Below, one piece after another: positions 4,412-6,416 of a stretch of DNA of 6,416 bases. The first letter of the stretch is position 1. The number at the start of each line of letters is the position of its first letter. Origin of the DNA: Methanosarcinaceae archaeon (GTDB taxonomy: Archaea; Halobacteriota; Methanosarcinia; Methanosarcinales; Methanosarcinaceae). Under the pieces are notes generated by a model. The model was not told the origin of the DNA. It searched no databases and worked only from the letters and a program-made list of their open reading frames with translations. The position numbers and the translations under genes are program-made. Location of the stretch: positions 1-6,416 of the forward strand of contig JAUSPM010000006.1 in NCBI GenBank assembly GCA_030655675.1, given 5' to 3'.

Positions 4412-5815
4412 ATGAAATTTATAAACCGTGAAAAAGAGATCAATACTCTTGAAGATGCCCGCATTTTGTCAAGAAGAAAATTATTTTCGGTAGCGATCTG
4501 GGGTTTAAGGCGTGTCGGGAAGACAAGAATGATGCTTGAATTCATGAAAGATACTGATATGTATTTTTTTGTGAATAAAGATAAAACAAGCATCAGTCTA
4601 TTGGATGAGTATGAGACATACCTCCGAAATGCAAAGATCATCAATGAACTTGAGAAATTGAACAGTTGGGATGATTTTTTCAATGTTCTGTTTGAAAGGT
4701 ACGAAGGTATTGTTGCATTTGATGAGTTTCAGAATTTCTTATCAGTGGATAGATCGGTATTTGGAACTTTGCAGAAACATATTGATCTCAATGAGGATAA
4801 AAAAGGTCTTCTTCTCTTTTTTACAGGTTCTACTACAGGATTGATAAAAAAATTATTTTTGGACTTAAAACAACCACTGTATGGCAGAATAAAGAGACAA
4901 ATGCATTTGAAGCCCATGTCTTTTAAAAATATAATTGATATGTGCAGTGAACTTGGCATTACAGATTATTCAGAAATCGTAAAATTATACGCAGTTGCCG
5001 GGGGATATCCCAGATATTACGTTGCCATTGAAGATGAAAATCTAAACAATGTATCCTTTGAAAATATTGTTGATCGATTCTTCTTTGTGGAAAATGCAAT
5101 ATTTGAAGATGAAGTCATGTCAATATTGTCTTTGGAGTTTGGGAAAAGAAGCGGTGTGTACTATGATATACTCACTGCCGTTGCCAGCGGATGCACACGA
5201 ATCAGTGAGATCGCATCATTTTTGACAAAAAAGGAGACTGACCTTACACGCCAGATCCATGAACTTGTGCATCATTTCAATATATTGGACTATGAAGAAC
5301 AGGTCATAGGCAATAAAAAATTATTGTATATAGACCATCCTCTCATGGATTTTTGGTTCCGTTTCTTTTACAAGAACATTTCAGATTACAAAAGACGAAA
5401 TCCGAGATTTGTAGAGAATACGAAAATAAACATTAACAACCATATTGGCAAACGGTTTGAGATGATCTGTAGAGAATTTTTGATCGACCAAAACAAAATT
5501 CCATTTGAATACCACAAGATCGGTCGGCAGTGGGGCAAAATAAAGGATGCTCCAAAAGGACAAAACACTTATGAGATCGATATTGTTGCCTTGAATTCCG
5601 ATTCAAAAGAGATACTTTCTGTCGAGTGCAAATGGAAAACCCTGAGTTTGAAGCAGGCTGAAAACATATTGTATGACCTACAAGAAAAATCCAAATTTGT
5701 CGGTTGGAACAATGATGAACGAGCAGAACATTTTGGCATTATTGCGAAGAATATCACCGACAAAGATGCCCTGCGCGCTAAAGGATTTTTAGTTTTCGAT
5801 CTGGATGATATGTAA
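4412..5815 (+). CDS. Archaeal AAA-type ATPase (ATPase_2 / DUF234) with nuclease-like C-terminus
   Basis: This 467-residue protein belongs to the 'archaeal ATPase' group of P-loop STAND/AAA-like proteins, often present in many copies in archaea. Its cellular role is not established. The N-terminus INREKEI is typical. Walker A is GLRRVGKT at 31-38, Walker B is IVAFDE at 100-105, a sensor segment FFTGS at 136-140 follows, and then the conserved GR at 158-159. A winged-helix-like segment spans about 235-305 and ends near IDHPLMDFWFRFFY (307-320), the DUF234 hallmark. Near the C-terminus, D390 in EIDIVAL and E405-x-K407 in VECKWK match a PD-(D/E)XK nuclease core. No frameshift is seen. The gene is by eye richer in A/T than the mfn genes, is divergent from mfnD, has its own dyad-bearing promoter and is bracketed by direct repeats, all of which suggest transfer. 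Confidence 0.88.
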   Translation: MKFINREKEINTLEDARILSRRKLFSVAIWGLRRVGKTRMMLEFMKDTDMYFFVNKDKTSISLLDEYETYLRNAKIINELEKLNSWDDFFNVLFERYEGIVAFDEFQNFLSVDRSVFGTLQKHIDLNEDKKGLLLFFTGSTTGLIKKLFLDLKQPLYGRIKRQMHLKPMSFKNIIDMCSELGITDYSEIVKLYAVAGGYPRYYVAIEDENLNNVSFENIVDRFFFVENAIFEDEVMSILSLEFGKRSGVYYDILTAVASGCTRISEIASFLTKKETDLTRQIHELVHHFNILDYEEQVIGNKKLLYIDHPLMDFWFRFFYKNISDYKRRNPRFVENTKININNHIGKRFEMICREFLIDQNKIPFEYHKIGRQWGKIKDAPKGQNTYEIDIVALNSDSKEILSVECKWKTLSLKQAENILYDLQEKSKFVGWNNDERAEHFGIIAKNITDKDALRAKGFLVFDLDDM

Positions 5816-5821
5816 GGCAGA

Positions 5822-5869
5822 AGTGTTCAGCCCGGCGCGGAGCACATCAACAGATGGATGATGTTGAAT
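5822..5869. repeat. 48-bp flanking direct repeat, copy 2 (downstream of ATPase)
   Basis: This is the partner of 4301-4348 in the same orientation, starting seven bases after the ATPase stop codon. The six differences include a change that shortens the inner inverted repeat to 6 bp (ACATCA/TGATGT). It would lie in the 3' untranslated region of the ATPase mRNA, where the hairpin could act as an end signal. Its right edge runs into a second palindrome, TTGAAT-A-ATTCAA (5864-5876), whose centre resembles that of the ATPase operator. Confidence 0.85.
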
Positions 5870-5914
5870 AATTCAAAAATAGATTTGAAGGATTTAAAAT
5901 GTAGGTGATGGGGT

Positions 5915-6416
5915 TTACCACCAGCCGAGTTCTAAAAAAGCATCTAACATATTCACTCCATTTTTTCCATCTATATCTGTTGTTGAACTATAAACGATTT
6001 CGCCGTTTATAAGAATTTCAATTTTATCTAAAAAGTGACCATCACCATCTAAGTCCCATTTACGAATTCTGAACTCCTCGATATCAAGGTAGTCCTGGTG
6101 GAGTTTGCTTGTTGTTGGGATGCCGAAGTAGCCTCTTATTGTGATTGCTATATTACCACCATCTCTTGACGCCTCGCCTGGGCCTACTGCGCTGTCTGTG
6201 AAATCATATATTCCGTCGCCGTCTATGTCGAATGCACCATTGCCACTAAATGCATAATGAGGGATGCCATCTACCGTTGTTCCAAGTATTTTTGGTGTTT
6301 CAGGCTCAGCCTTCACAACAGGCACATCCTCTGCGGTGTTGCTGCTTGAGGTTGAGATGCAGCCTGAGTTTAGGACTGCTGCGATGAGGATAAGTGCGCA
6401 GAGGGGTTTTACATAT
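5915..6416 (-). CDS. Partial lipoprotein with EF-hand-like calcium loops (5' end missing)
   Basis: The frame is open to the window edge and encodes 166 residues without an in-frame ATG, GTG or TTG ahead of the signal, so the first codons lie beyond 6416. The visible N-terminus is a signal peptide: K3, a hydrophobic core CALILIAAV and the lipobox LNSGC (15-19), followed by a Ser/Thr-rich linker. The protein is therefore probably lipid-anchored on the outer face of the membrane. The mature part has DIDGDGIYDFTD at 63-74, a textbook EF-hand loop pattern, a looser DLDGDGHFLD at 121-130 and a degenerate DIDGKNG at 147-153. Calcium binding is inferred; no enzyme domain is recognised. It is convergent with the ATPase gene. 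A GTG at 6325 would give a shorter 136-residue protein but would discard the clear signal peptide. Confidence 0.8.
   Translation of the reverse strand, partial: YVKPLCALILIAAVLNSGCISTSSSNTAEDVPVVKAEPETPKILGTTVDGIPHYAFSGNGAFDIDGDGIYDFTDSAVGPGEASRDGGNIAITIRGYFGIPTTSKLHQDYLDIEEFRIRKWDLDGDGHFLDKIEILINGEIVYSSTTDIDGKNGVNMLDAFLELGWW

Noticed and set aside
4282..4683. 133-residue minus-strand ORF opposite the ATPase start
   Set aside because: It runs antisense through the Walker A and promoter region of the well-supported ATPase, and has no ribosome binding site or recognisable domain. Its Phe/Ser/Ile-rich composition is what antisense AT-rich coding DNA gives.
4301..5869. Insertion sequence
   Set aside because: There is no transposase and the ends are direct rather than terminal inverted repeats; a mobile-cassette idea is kept only as a hypothesis.
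6323..6325. GTG start of the right-hand gene giving 136 residues
   Set aside because: The frame continues upstream through a clear signal peptide and lipobox to the window edge, so this GTG is internal.

Overview
The window looks like the chromosome of a methanogenic or methane-oxidising archaeon, most likely Methanosarcinales or a close relative (inference). The evidence is a three-gene methanofuran operon (mfnD-mfnF-mfnE), an archaeal elongation factor 1-beta, a tRNA-Ala without an encoded CCA end, archaeal TATA boxes with GGTG/GGAG-type ribosome binding sites, and a lipoprotein with an LNSGC lipobox. The intergenic DNA is strongly AT-rich.

Layout from left to right. Positions 1-369 carry two copies of a ~95-bp direct repeat with a GC-rich perfect palindrome, and no convincing gene. 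Next is an unrecognised 84-residue protein (minus), then ~270 bp without a gene. After that comes a translation block on the minus strand: a two-zinc-knuckle protein of 56 residues (absent from simple long-ORF lists), aEF-1beta, and tRNA-Ala(CGC) with its own TATA box. Upstream of these, on the same strand, lies the mfnD-mfnF-mfnE operon (4241 to 1666). mfnD and mfnF overlap by ATGA. An 8-bp tandem repeat fills the mfnF-mfnE junction and contains the mfnF stop codon.

Divergent from mfnD is an AAA-type 'archaeal ATPase' (ATPase_2 plus DUF234) with a PD-(D/E)XK-like nuclease signature near its C-terminus. Its promoter carries a tandem 16-bp dyad (an operator candidate). The whole cassette, promoter and gene, is bracketed by 48-bp imperfect direct repeats exactly 1521 bp apart. 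The window ends inside a convergent lipoprotein gene with EF-hand-like aspartate loops; its first codons lie beyond position 6416.

Functionally, MfnD makes gamma-glutamyl-tyramine, MfnE makes the furan pyrophosphate, and MfnF joins the two. One transcript therefore encodes both substrate-preparing steps and the condensation step of methanofuran synthesis. The zinc protein, aEF-1beta and tRNA-Ala form a neighbouring translation group. The ATPase has no evident link to either group and reads best as a later, self-contained insertion. The least explained features are the two sets of direct repeats and the ATPase operator.
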